19,376 bases of DNA from Candidatus Gastranaerophilales bacterium (GCA_947632315.1 CANROV010000019.1:1-19376); one strand, 5' to 3'; counted from the first letter of the stretch, positions 1 to 6,860 are shown. Notes: a model not told the origin generated them from the sequence alone. A program made the numbers and translations.

Positions 1-498
1 AGCTATCATGGGAATTTTACGTTTAAGTGCTTCTTCCATAGCAAGTGTAACTTTTTCGCCGACAACACTTCCCATTGAACCGCCCATAAATTCAAAATCC
101 ATAACCGCAGCGGAAACTTTATTCCCTTCAATTTCGCCGACCCCGGTTATTACCGCTTCATTCATATTTGTTTTTGCTTTCGCCTGTGCAATTCTTTTTT
201 TATATGAATCGGTATCAACGAAATTAAGCGGATCTGCCGTTGTAATATTCCCGAATAATTCTTCAAATGTTCCTTCATCAAACAATTGATTTATTCTTGT
301 TCGTGCGTTTATTCTAAAATGGTAGCCGCATTTTGGGCATACTTCTAAATTCTCTTCAACATCTTTTCTTAATAATTGTGAATTACAATTATAGCATTTA
401 ACCCATAATTTACCGATACTGTCATCTATTTGAGTTTCTTTGGCTCTTCTTGCAATCTGCATTTCTTTACGTTGTTCGAACCAATCCTTTACCGTCAT
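1..498 (-). CDS. accD: Acetyl-CoA carboxylase carboxyltransferase beta subunit, 5' part only
   Basis: Transfers the carboxyl group from carboxybiotin to acetyl-CoA, with AccA as partner, giving malonyl-CoA for fatty-acid synthesis in the cytoplasm. The first 166 codons are present and the gene runs off the left edge, still in frame. Translation starts MTVKDWFEQRK. It shows the AccD zinc ribbon at C35-x2-C38 and C54-x2-C57, followed by the start of the crotonase-like fold (FMGGSMGSVVGEKV near residues 139-152), typical of the N-terminal half of this ~280-residue family. The start codon ATG at 498-496 is preceded by a strong GGAGG (positions 512-508). argS lies upstream on the same strand, 108 bases away, with no clear terminator between, so read-through is possible; a -10 box is also present in that gap. 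Identity is firm from the zinc ribbon and the N-terminal sequence. Confidence 0.95.
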   Translation of the reverse strand, partial: MTVKDWFEQRKEMQIARRAKETQIDDSIGKLWVKCYNCNSQLLRKDVEENLEVCPKCGYHFRINARTRINQLFDEGTFEELFGNITTADPLNFVDTDSYKKRIAQAKAKTNMNEAVITGVGEIEGNKVSAAVMDFEFMGGSMGSVVGEKVTLAMEEALKRKIPMIA

Positions 499-550
499 AA
501 AAGACTTCCTCCGCTAATCTACTTTATCAATGGCATAAATTGCTATAGTT

Positions 551-579
551 ATTATACTATAAATTTTTTATAAAATACT
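551..579 (-). promoter_or_regulatory. Candidate accD promoter
   Basis: On the minus strand a perfect TATAAT (556-551) lies about 50 bases before the accD start. The hexamer 17 bases further upstream is AGTATT (579-574), a poor -35. The good -10, its position and the strong ribosome binding site that follows are the only support. In DNA this AT-rich, a chance TATAAT is not rare. Confidence 0.35.
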
Positions 580-606
580 ATTCTTTAAGTGTTTATATTT
601 GATTTT

Positions 607-2376
607 TTACATTTTTTCTGGTGCTTGTACTGCAATTAGTGTCAAGCCTGATTTTAGTATTAATATGACTGCTTTTACTATTGCAAGTCTAGCTGTCATT
701 AGTTTTTCATCATCAACAAGCACTTTTGAAAATGTGTAGAACTGATGAAAATTTGATGCAAGTTCTTGAAGATATTTTGTAATTAAATATGGAGTCCTGT
801 TTTTTGCACTGTTTTGTACAACTGATTTATATTCTTCCAATTTAAGAATTAATCTTTTTGTTGTTTCATATACTTTTTCGTCGTTACAAGTCCAAAGAAT
901 ATCGAAATCACTAACTTTCATATTCTCTATTTTTTCATCAAAATCTTTTATTTGAGCATTTTCTTGTTTATTGTTTATAATATCATATTTTTCCTCTTTG
1001 GCGTGTCTTAGTATGGAGCAGGCTCTTGCGTGTGCATATTGAACATAAAATACCGGATTTTCATCTGTTTTGGATTTCGCAAGTTCTATATCAAAATCAA
1101 GAGTTGTATCAATACTTCTCATAATCATCCAATATCTTGTTGCGTCAACACCTACTTCTTCAATCAGTTCATCAAGGGTAATCATTTTAGTCCTTTTCCC
1201 CATTCTGACTTCTTCGCCGTTTATAACCAAATTAACAAGCTGTCCGAGTAACACTTCAAGAGAATTGGGATTATATCCTAAAACCTCTATTGAAGCACGC
1301 ATACGGGGAATATATCCGTGGTGGTCGGCTCCCCATATATTTAATAATATATCAAAGCCTCTTTGAAGCTTGTTGTAATGATATGCTATATCTGCAGTTA
1401 AATATGTATATGCTCCGTCTGATTTTTTTATAACTCTGTCTTGGTCATCTCCGTAATCGGATGATTTAAACCATAATGCTCCGTCTTTTTCATACAATAC
1501 ACCAAGCTTATTGAGCTTTTCTATACATTGTTTAACTTGTCCCGATTCGTGAAGGGTTAATTCGGAAAAATAATTATCAAAATGTGTGTTAAAGTTTTCA
1601 AGTAATGCTTTTTGTAAACTTAGCATTTTTAGTCTTGCATATTTTGATATGTATTTTAACTGTTCGGAATCAAATTCTCCTTTGTAATTTTCTTTTATTT
1701 CTTTTGCTCTGTCTTTTTCTTCTTCAATAAAGCTTTTCGCTACGGGAATTAAGTATTCGCCCGTATAAAAGTTTTTAGCTTCTTCTTCATCAGACGGAAA
1801 ATCAATATTAAAATTTAATTCTTTTAAAATCCTAATATATAATGATTTGCCCAGTTTTTGAATTTGGCTTCCGGCATCATTTATATAAAATTCTTGATAT
1901 ACATCATATCCGGAATACTTCATAACATTAGCTAACGCACTGCCCATAGCCGCCCATCTGCCGTGTCCGATATGAAAAGGGCCTGTAGGATTTGCACTTA
2001 CATATTCAAGTATTACTTTTTTATTCTCACCTTGATTATTCTTTGCGTAATCAAGCTTTTTTTGCAATATCTCGGAAATTATAGAGTTTAGTGCTTTATC
2101 TTGTAATTTAAAGTTTATAAACCCTGCCATTATATTTATTTCAAAATCGGTCTTTTGTATTTCAGCAGAAATAAGTTCTGCTATTTTAACAGGTGCTATT
2201 TTTGCATATCTCGCCAGTGATGATATATTAACCGCAAAATCTCCGAATTGATTATTCTTGGGAATTTCAACTTGCAGACTGTATTTGTCATTACAAGTCA
2301 TTTCTCCGATTTTATTTTCTTTGATAAGTTTGTTTATAGCTTCATTAACTATATTTAAAAAATATTCTTTTAACAT
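607..2376 (-). CDS. argS: Arginyl-tRNA synthetase
   Basis: Class I aminoacyl-tRNA synthetase charging tRNA(Arg) with arginine in the cytoplasm. 589 residues, normal for the family. The N-terminal Add-1 domain (about residues 1-110) is followed by ANPTGPFHIGHGR with the HIGH motif at 135-138, the GADHHGYIPRM signature at 349-359, and RMGKRTK at 391-397 in the KMSKS position. A divergent KMSKS loop is normal for bacterial ArgS. The C-terminal helical anticodon-binding (DALR) domain ends in the family-typical APEKM. The start at 2376 gives the usual N-terminus (MLKEYF). The Shine-Dalgarno is only a weak GAGAG about 9 bases before ATG. It is followed by accD on the same strand, which suggests a loosely linked housekeeping unit. 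A -35/-10 pair with 17-bp spacing lies about 65 bases upstream. Confidence 0.97.
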   Translation of the reverse strand: MLKEYFLNIVNEAINKLIKENKIGEMTCNDKYSLQVEIPKNNQFGDFAVNISSLARYAKIAPVKIAELISAEIQKTDFEINIMAGFINFKLQDKALNSIISEILQKKLDYAKNNQGENKKVILEYVSANPTGPFHIGHGRWAAMGSALANVMKYSGYDVYQEFYINDAGSQIQKLGKSLYIRILKELNFNIDFPSDEEEAKNFYTGEYLIPVAKSFIEEEKDRAKEIKENYKGEFDSEQLKYISKYARLKMLSLQKALLENFNTHFDNYFSELTLHESGQVKQCIEKLNKLGVLYEKDGALWFKSSDYGDDQDRVIKKSDGAYTYLTADIAYHYNKLQRGFDILLNIWGADHHGYIPRMRASIEVLGYNPNSLEVLLGQLVNLVINGEEVRMGKRTKMITLDELIEEVGVDATRYWMIMRSIDTTLDFDIELAKSKTDENPVFYVQYAHARACSILRHAKEEKYDIINNKQENAQIKDFDEKIENMKVSDFDILWTCNDEKVYETTKRLILKLEEYKSVVQNSAKNRTPYLITKYLQELASNFHQFYTFSKVLVDDEKLMTARLAIVKAVILILKSGLTLIAVQAPEKM

Positions 2377-2437
2377 ATTTTTGCTCTCATAATGTAAAAC
2401 ACATTAATAATAGCAAAAAAAAATTTCTATTTTAATA

Positions 2438-2466
2438 TTTATACAATAAAATTTTTCGATAAGTAA
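2438..2466 (-). promoter_or_regulatory. argS: Candidate argS promoter
   Basis: Minus strand TTACTT (2466-2461), a 17-base spacer, then TATAAA (2443-2438). The predicted start of transcription is near 2431, leaving a leader of about 55 bases before the argS ATG. No T-box or other structured leader is evident in that stretch. Support is by consensus match and placement only. Confidence 0.4.
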
Positions 2467-2501
2467 TGTTAATTAGAGAGCCTTAAAAGCTTGAATATAA
2501 T

Positions 2502-2542
2502 ATTAATCCGGTATGCTTAACTATGTGCGATACCGGATTAAT
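2502..2542. repeat. Perfect 13-bp inverted repeat after a small gene
   Basis: ATTAATCCGGTAT (2502-2514) and its exact reverse complement ATACCGGATTAAT (2530-2542) flank a 15-base loop. On the minus strand it begins 3 bases after the stop of the 45-codon gene, so a 3' end structure (terminator or RNA-stabilising hairpin) is the likely reading. No clear U-run follows on the minus strand, so it is not a classic intrinsic terminator in that direction. On the plus strand a T-rich stretch including eight T (2558-2565) follows after about 15 bases. A protein-binding operator between the small genes and the argS promoter is the alternative. Confidence 0.6.
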
Positions 2543-2545
2543 GTA

Positions 2546-2683
2546 TTATTTTACTTGTTTTTTTTCATCAATTTTTATTCTTATAAACTTAGAATATAAG
2601 TCAATATTACTCCTTAGAGAATTAAAATTCCCTATTAAGTATTTTAATTTTTCTATCGGATCTTTTTCCATTGGAAGGTCCAT
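2546..2683 (-). CDS. Small charged protein, 45 residues (second of a tandem pair)
   Basis: Unrecognised small gene. It begins MDLPMEKDPIEKLKYL and ends DEKKQVK before TAA at 2548-2546. ATG at 2683-2681 is preceded by AAAGAGGA about 7 bases away, a good ribosome binding site, and the frame is closed upstream by a TAA. The product is lysine-rich, has no signal peptide or membrane segment, and could form one or two amphipathic helices. Its C-terminal half (IDLYSKFIRIKID) aligns without gaps to the C-terminal half of the small gene 100 bases upstream (INLFSIYVESKIL): identical I, L, S, K and I, with D/N, Y/F, F/Y and I/V exchanges. A perfect dyad follows the stop. The overlapping plus-strand reading frame is hydrophobic and has no ribosome binding site, so the minus strand is preferred. 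Function unknown. Confidence 0.6.
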   Translation of the reverse strand: MDLPMEKDPIEKLKYLIGNFNSLRSNIDLYSKFIRIKIDEKKQVK

Positions 2684-2783
2684 GACGATATATCCTCTTT
2701 TCTGCTCTCTTATATCTTATTTATTCCCGTTAATATTTTTTATAAACAACTATTTTGCTTATAATATTTTAATAAATGTTAAT

Positions 2784-2918
2784 TTATGTCTTTTTTAAAA
2801 TTTTTGATTCAACATAAATACTGAATAAATTAATTGCTTTGTTTTGATTTGAGACAGATTGGCAAATTTTTGTTAAATCTGATTTGTTTTTTTCCTCGGC
2901 TTGCAACTTAGAATTCAT
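2784..2918 (-). CDS. Small protein, 44 residues (first of a tandem pair)
   Basis: Unrecognised small gene. It begins MNSKLQAEEKNKSDLTKIC and ends ESKILKKT with TAA at 2786-2784. ATG at 2918-2916 has GGAG 8 bases upstream (TTTGGAGTAAAATT), a well-placed ribosome binding site. The product is soluble, charged and likely helical, with one cysteine (C19). Its last ~15 residues match those of the downstream 45-residue product in spacing and residue type, suggesting an old tandem duplication. A candidate promoter (TTAACA-17-TATTTT) lies about 70-100 bases upstream, with three TAATTA boxes between it and the ATG. Function cannot be assigned. Small regulators, antitoxin-like or phage-like proteins would all be compatible, and nothing here decides between them. 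Confidence 0.6.
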   Translation of the reverse strand: MNSKLQAEEKNKSDLTKICQSVSNQNKAINLFSIYVESKILKKT

Positions 2919-2955
2919 AATTTTACTCCAAAAACTAACAACAAATTAACTATAT

Positions 2956-2980
2956 TAATTATCGGAATAATTACTAATTA
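2956..2980. repeat. Cluster of TAATTA boxes upstream of the small genes
   Basis: TAATTA occurs at 2956-2961, 2968-2973 and 2975-2980, and AATTAAC is repeated at 2944-2950 and 2976-2982. The first two boxes form an inverted repeat around TCGGAA. They sit between the candidate -10 box (2994-2989) and the ribosome binding site of the 44-codon gene, where an operator could act. The low complexity of the region makes chance a real alternative. Confidence 0.3.
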
Positions 2981-2988
2981 ACTTTAGT

Positions 2989-3017
2989 AAAATAAACGAA
3001 ATATTACAAAATGTTAA
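2989..3017 (-). promoter_or_regulatory. Candidate promoter of the tandem small genes
   Basis: Minus strand TTAACA (3017-3012), exactly 17 bases, then TATTTT (2994-2989). Transcription would begin near 2982, giving a leader of about 64 bases before the first small gene. It is supported by hexamer quality, spacing and placement only. Confidence 0.4.
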
Positions 3018-3030
3018 TGCGTGTTTTCCC

Positions 3031-3055
3031 TTGACCTAGTCTATAATACAGTCAA
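3031..3055. promoter_or_regulatory. Dyad TTGAC-N15-GTCAA, possible operator
   Basis: TTGAC (3031-3035) and GTCAA (3051-3055) form an inverted repeat around CTAGTCTATAATACA. It lies just upstream of the candidate promoter of the small genes. The TTGACC and TATAAT inside it are only 5 bases apart, so they cannot act as one sigma-70 promoter. A dimeric regulator site is conceivable; five-base arms are weak evidence. Confidence 0.25.
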
Positions 3056-3066
3056 TATTAAATTTA

Positions 3067-3090
3067 TGATATATACTAATGTATATATCA
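3067..3090. terminator. AT-rich perfect hairpin downstream of the RNA methyltransferase gene
   Basis: TGATATATAC (3067-3076) and GTATATATCA (3081-3090) are exact reverse complements around a TAAT tetraloop. The hairpin begins about 30 bases after the stop of the 3121-3885 gene. It is followed by TTTTATTATA on the plus strand and by TAAATTTAATATT on the minus strand. It probably closes the ppiC-pepP-trmH transcript, although the stem is nearly pure A/T and so weak for an intrinsic terminator. An operator is the alternative. Confidence 0.4.
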
Positions 3091-3120
3091 TTTTATTATA
3101 TCTTATTTTGTCTTTAGAAT

Positions 3121-3885
3121 TTACTCAACTGTTGTTTTTTGTTTTGCTGATAATTCATAAAATATTATTGAGGCACTTACAGAAAGATTTAAAGATTCAA
3201 CATTATTGCTCATATCAAGTTTAATGTTCTTTTTTGCTATAGAAGCAGTTTCTTTTTTCAAGCCTTTTGCTTCAGAGCCGAACATAATTATATATTTATC
3301 AAGTACCTTGCATTCTTCTAATGAAATATTATTTCCTTTTGAAAGAGCTGTGGAAATATAGTTTTGAGCGGGAAATAATTCTTTTAATTCTGATATAGTG
3401 TTAACTGTAAGAACGGGTGTTTTGAAAAAATTTCCTGCTGAAGAGCGTATAACTTTGGGAGAATATAAATCCACGCAGTCGGAAAACAAAATAATTCCGT
3501 CAAGTTTGAATGCGGATGCACTTCTTAATATTGTCCCTAAATTTCCCGGATCGCTTATTGATTCAAATAACGCTATTTTTTTTAACTCTTTAAATGATTT
3601 TTTGCTGATTTCTTTTTTCTTTGCTACAACTAATGCTTCACATACACTGCTTGTTGTTGAAATCTTTTTCATTATATTTTCAGGGATTATTTTCCCGGAG
3701 TACTTATTATTATTTTGTATATCTTCAAGAATAAACAAATCAACAATTTCAATGTTTTCGTTTAAAACTTCTTCAACGGCTTTTATTCCTTCTGCTATGA
3801 ATAAGCCTGTTTCATCTCTGTATTTTTTTTGATGAAGTTTAACTATTTCCTTAATTTTATTATTGGAAACGGTTATAATAGGCAT
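3121..3885 (-). CDS. SpoU/TrmH-family RNA 2'-O-ribose methyltransferase
   Basis: S-adenosylmethionine-dependent methylation of a ribose 2'-OH in rRNA or tRNA; the exact nucleotide cannot be read from sequence. 254 residues from the start chosen here. The N-terminal substrate-binding domain contains LHQKKYRDETGLFIAEG (18-34). The C-terminal knotted SPOUT domain carries motif 1 DPGNLGTILRSASAF (N115, R121), motif 2 MFGSEAKGL (201-209) and motif 3 LNLSVSASIIFYEL (232-245). Another ATG in frame at 3900-3898 would add MAGGC. ATG at 3885-3883 is preferred because AGGCGG precedes it closely and MPIITVSNNK fits the family N-terminus. It overlaps the 3' end of the aminopeptidase gene by 13 bases, so translation is probably coupled. 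This is the last gene of the ppiC-pepP operon. Confidence 0.92.
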   Translation of the reverse strand: MPIITVSNNKIKEIVKLHQKKYRDETGLFIAEGIKAVEEVLNENIEIVDLFILEDIQNNNKYSGKIIPENIMKKISTTSSVCEALVVAKKKEISKKSFKELKKIALFESISDPGNLGTILRSASAFKLDGIILFSDCVDLYSPKVIRSSAGNFFKTPVLTVNTISELKELFPAQNYISTALSKGNNISLEECKVLDKYIIMFGSEAKGLKKETASIAKKNIKLDMSNNVESLNLSVSASIIFYELSAKQKTTVE

Positions 3886-5528
3886 GCATCCGCCTGCCAT
3901 TTCATATAGTAATATTTTTCATAATCATTCATCATTGATAAATCTACAAGTTTTATTTCAAAAGGAAAATGTGACAATGATTTCATAACAATTGTATCAT
4001 CTTCCAAAGAAGCATAAACAGTATTTTCAAGCCTGATACCGCCCCATCCTTCTTTATATACTCCGGGTTCTATAGAAAATACGCTGTTTTGTTGTATTTT
4101 TGTTTTTGAAGATTTCCCTGAAGATACTCTCGGAGGATTTTCATGCACGGAAATACCTACTCCGTGTCCAGTTGAATGAGCAAATGCGTAGTCTTCCGAA
4201 ATCGATTTTGCAATAGTTTCTCTTGCTATTTTATCTATATCATAGTAAGAAGATTTTTTATTGTATTTATTGTAATATGCATTTAAAAAAGCCTTTAATA
4301 CTGCTGTATATGCTTTCTTTTGCTCATCTGACGGGTTTCCTTTTACGAAGGTTCTTGTTGTATCCGTAGCCAGTCCGCCTTCATAATATCCGCCGTAATC
4401 CACCAATAAAAAATCACCGTCTTCTATCATTTTATCTTTTGAGGGGGTTGAATAATGTATTATTGATGTATTGCTTCCTCCTGCTACTATCGGCTTAAAA
4501 CTTAATGATAATGCTCCGTTTTCTTCCATCGCTTTGATTAAAACTTCATTATAATCGTATTCCGAGTATATGGTGTCGGAGTTAAGCATTTTGTATAAGA
4601 CCTTTAATGCATCATCCGCTCTTTTAAAACACTCTTTTAAATGGTTCAATTCATTTTCATTTTTAATTGTTTTAAATAAATTGACGTGAGAAGAAAGTAT
4701 TTTATTTGATTTATTTATAAGGTTATAATCAAAAACCGTTATATGATTTTCATCTGTATAAATTACTTGTTTTTGAATGTTTTTAACATTTTCTTCGAAT
4801 TTATTAAGCGGGAATACTTTAAAATGTTCTCCTATAGACGGTAATTTACAGTCAGAATATATTTGTACTTCAGATTCTGTCATGATAGCTTTTGCAGGAA
4901 AAATGGAACTGTAAGAAAAATTATAAGACCTTAAATTTGTTATGTATGCTATATCTTCAAGGGCTGTTATAATTATGTTAAATTTTTCTCCTGCACATTC
5001 TTTTATTATATTAAATTTTTCATCCGGAGTTAATCCTGTTATATCTTCCGTTACCTTAAATACATTGTATTCCGTATCTGGCTTAGAATCAGCGGTATAT
5101 TCTTCTACGGGATCATTATTTAACAGCTTAAAAGAAACATTTTTATTTTGTACTTCTTCTTCAAGCATATTATATAGCGCTAAAGATGTTTTTTTTGCGA
5201 TAATTCCAATTTTGCTGTAAGGGGTAATCTTTTCACTTAATGCTTTAATATAACTTTGATTTAACGGCATTTTAACAACATCAATATAATTTGAATCAAC
5301 CTGATTAGCCGCTTGTTCATGATATCTTGTATCAACAAACAGATATATTTTATCTGCAGTAAATAATACGTCACCAGTTGAACCTGAAAAATCAGTAAGC
5401 TTGTATCTTGAGTTCATTTCAAGCATATTATATTCAACTAAAAATTCATTTGTTGAATTTATTATTAAACCGTTAATATCATTTTTTGATAGAAACTCTT
5501 TTAAATATTCGATAAGATTATTATTCAT
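3873..5528 (-). CDS. pepP: Xaa-Pro aminopeptidase, M24B family (aminopeptidase P)
   Basis: Cytosolic dinuclear-metal peptidase removing an N-terminal residue that precedes proline. 551 residues, the long three-domain form related to eukaryotic XPNPEP1 rather than the shorter (~440-residue) E. coli PepP. Two creatinase-type N-terminal domains (about 1-135 and 150-285, including TDFSGSTGDVLF and FVDTRYHEQAA) precede the pita-bread catalytic domain (about 295-520). The metal ligands are in place: D377 and D389 (DYGGYYEGGLATDTTRT), H455 (HSTGHGVG), E487 (SIEPGVY) and E501 (IRLENTV). The C-terminal tail DYEKYYYMKW is typical of the M24 C-terminal extension. Its ATG overlaps the parvulin stop (TAATG) and its end overlaps the methyltransferase start. 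The symbol is by family and not by strict orthology. Confidence 0.93.
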   Translation of the reverse strand: MNNNLIEYLKEFLSKNDINGLIINSTNEFLVEYNMLEMNSRYKLTDFSGSTGDVLFTADKIYLFVDTRYHEQAANQVDSNYIDVVKMPLNQSYIKALSEKITPYSKIGIIAKKTSLALYNMLEEEVQNKNVSFKLLNNDPVEEYTADSKPDTEYNVFKVTEDITGLTPDEKFNIIKECAGEKFNIIITALEDIAYITNLRSYNFSYSSIFPAKAIMTESEVQIYSDCKLPSIGEHFKVFPLNKFEENVKNIQKQVIYTDENHITVFDYNLINKSNKILSSHVNLFKTIKNENELNHLKECFKRADDALKVLYKMLNSDTIYSEYDYNEVLIKAMEENGALSLSFKPIVAGGSNTSIIHYSTPSKDKMIEDGDFLLVDYGGYYEGGLATDTTRTFVKGNPSDEQKKAYTAVLKAFLNAYYNKYNKKSSYYDIDKIARETIAKSISEDYAFAHSTGHGVGISVHENPPRVSSGKSSKTKIQQNSVFSIEPGVYKEGWGGIRLENTVYASLEDDTIVMKSLSHFPFEIKLVDLSMMNDYEKYYYMKWQADACLL

Positions 5529-5812
5529 TAGTCTTTTTTATCTGTTAGTTTAATTAAGTGGTAACCAAATTGAGTTTTTACGGGATTGGAAATTTCTCCT
5601 ATTTCCATAGAAAAAACAGCATCTTCAAATTCTTTTACCATTTGACCTCTTTTGAAATATCCTAAATCTCCTCCGTTAGCTTTTGAAGGACATAAAGAAA
5701 CTTCTTTTGCCGCTTGTGCAAAATCTTTTCCGTTATCAATTTCTTCTTTAATTTTTAATGCTTCCTCTTCTGTTTTTACTAAAATATGGCTTGCTTTTAC
5801 ATATGTTGTCAT
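5528..5812 (-). CDS. ppiC: Stand-alone parvulin-type peptidyl-prolyl isomerase
   Basis: Cis-trans isomerisation of Xaa-Pro bonds. 94 residues form a single parvulin domain with no signal peptide or membrane anchor, so it is cytoplasmic, as for E. coli PpiC. Family landmarks: ASHILVKTEEEA (catalytic-type H9), CPSKANGGDLGYFKRGQMV (C41), EFEDAVFSM and TQFGYHLIKL (H85). ATG at 5812-5810 follows AAAGGAG, the best ribosome binding site in this operon. Its stop overlaps the ATG of the Xaa-Pro aminopeptidase. A proline isomerase and a proline-specific peptidase in one transcript make a coherent pair for proline-containing peptides. First gene of the operon; a promoter is proposed directly upstream. 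Confidence 0.93.
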   Translation of the reverse strand: MTTYVKASHILVKTEEEALKIKEEIDNGKDFAQAAKEVSLCPSKANGGDLGYFKRGQMVKEFEDAVFSMEIGEISNPVKTQFGYHLIKLTDKKD

Positions 5813-5833
5813 AATTATCTCCTTTATTTTTCA

Positions 5834-5862
5834 AGTATATCACGTAAATTAAAGTCAAGCAA
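5834..5862 (-). promoter_or_regulatory. Candidate promoter of the ppiC-pepP-trmH operon
   Basis: Minus strand TTGCTT (5862-5857), a 17-base spacer, then TATACT (5839-5834). Transcription would start near 5827, only about 15 bases before the parvulin ATG but still including its AAAGGAG. It lies in the 79-base divergent gap shared with the plus-strand gene at 5892. Confidence 0.5.
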
Positions 5863-5891
5863 AAAAAATATTTACGGTTTTTTTTAAGAGT

Positions 5892-6803
5892 ATGAAAATA
5901 AGTGCAATTAATACAATAAATTTCGTTAAAAGCTTTACTGCTTCAAAAAATGAAAATATAACCGGCCCATTTATTCCTCACAATCAAGCTGGTGATACTT
6001 TTGTTTCTCAATTTGCCGTCGAAAATGAAATTGCACAAAAAATATTTAATTCAACAAAAAAATTTTCAATAAAAAATTACGGAAATCTTAGTGAAAAAGA
6101 ACTGGAAGCATTAAGGAATGTTTGTAAGAAAGATATTGATACAAGCTATGTTGCGGAAGATAATCTTAATACGGCATTAAATTTAAAAACATATCTTGAT
6201 GAAAAATACGGAAAGGACAAATATGTTTTTGTTTCTATAGGCCGTTCACCGGCAGGATTAGCAAGAGTTCTTGAATTTATGGGCATAGAAACAAAATACC
6301 TGCCTATAAGCGGTTTAAGAGATTTTACTTGTGTTTCCGCTGTTATGAGAAGGCTGAATGGGTTTGATGAATATGGAGATTTTTTAAAAGACCAAGGTAT
6401 AACTAATGAAGAAATATCGGATTCCGATAAATCTTATTTGTTTTATGATTTTACTCATAGCGGAAGAACGCTTGAATTTTTCAAAAATATACTTACTAAA
6501 CGTTATAAAATAAAACAACACAATATGTATTTTTTAAGTCTTAATGATGATTTAATCAAAGCATCAAAGAATAATTATGAATCGTTAAAAAATAATGAAG
6601 AATATATTAATGTTTATCTTTTTGCTTCACGAATAGCTCAATATACAGGATTAACGGAGCTTGATGTTAAAAATTTATTTCGTATTAACGGCATTAAAAA
6701 CTTTCAGTCAGACGAAGCAAAAAAGTTTAATTTCTTAATAATTGATAACCTAAATAAATTAGGATTATTAAAAGAAAATCCGAAAAATAAAAAATCTCTT
6801 TGA
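5892..6803 (+). CDS. Phosphoribosyltransferase-fold protein of unknown function
   Basis: 303 residues. Two segments recall type I phosphoribosyltransferases: YVFVSIGRSPAGLARVLEFMG (about 111-131) resembles the first loop, and SYLFYDFTHSGRTLEFFKNI (about 186-205) resembles the PRPP loop (hydrophobic strand, D, x3-4, G-R-T). The usual acidic pair is DF rather than DD/DE, so catalysis is uncertain. The N-terminus MKISAINTINFVKSF is of a type I associate with lineage-specific proteins of Gastranaerophilales; it is not a signal peptide. No nucleotide pathway genes adjoin it. Only AAGAG directly before ATG could serve as ribosome binding site. It faces away from the ppiC operon and is followed after 57 bases by a membrane protein gene on the same strand. 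The fold assignment is moderately sure; the substrate is unknown. Confidence 0.8.
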   Translation: MKISAINTINFVKSFTASKNENITGPFIPHNQAGDTFVSQFAVENEIAQKIFNSTKKFSIKNYGNLSEKELEALRNVCKKDIDTSYVAEDNLNTALNLKTYLDEKYGKDKYVFVSIGRSPAGLARVLEFMGIETKYLPISGLRDFTCVSAVMRRLNGFDEYGDFLKDQGITNEEISDSDKSYLFYDFTHSGRTLEFFKNILTKRYKIKQHNMYFLSLNDDLIKASKNNYESLKNNEEYINVYLFASRIAQYTGLTELDVKNLFRINGIKNFQSDEAKKFNFLIIDNLNKLGLLKENPKNKKSL

Positions 6804-6860
6804 TAATTTGAAACATTATTGTTATTATTTTTTTGTATAACAAAATAATGGGTATTTTTT

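Noticed and set aside
8..289. Open frame on the plus strand across the left edge
   Set aside because: It is antisense to accD, whose zinc ribbon and start with GGAGG are clear on the minus strand.
1186..1206. ArgS lacking a canonical KMSKS motif
   Set aside because: RMGKRTK in this place is within the normal variation of bacterial arginyl-tRNA synthetases, so not a novelty.
2523..2798. 91-codon plus-strand frame with a membrane-protein look
   Set aside because: It has no ribosome binding site, and its hydrophobicity follows from being antisense to A-rich, lysine-rich small genes on the minus strand, which do have ribosome binding sites.
3031..3047. TTGACC and TATAAT as a strong plus-strand promoter
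   Set aside because: Only 5 bases separate the hexamers, and no plus-strand gene follows for almost 3 kb.
3398..3832. 144-codon plus-strand frame
   Set aside because: Antisense shadow of the SpoU methyltransferase, whose three motifs are in order on the minus strand.
6814..6850. Hairpin CATTATTGTTAT / ATAAC-AA-AATAATG between two plus-strand genes
   Set aside because: It is almost pure A/T with a two-base bulge, and lies just before the start of the next co-directional gene; too weak for a terminator call.
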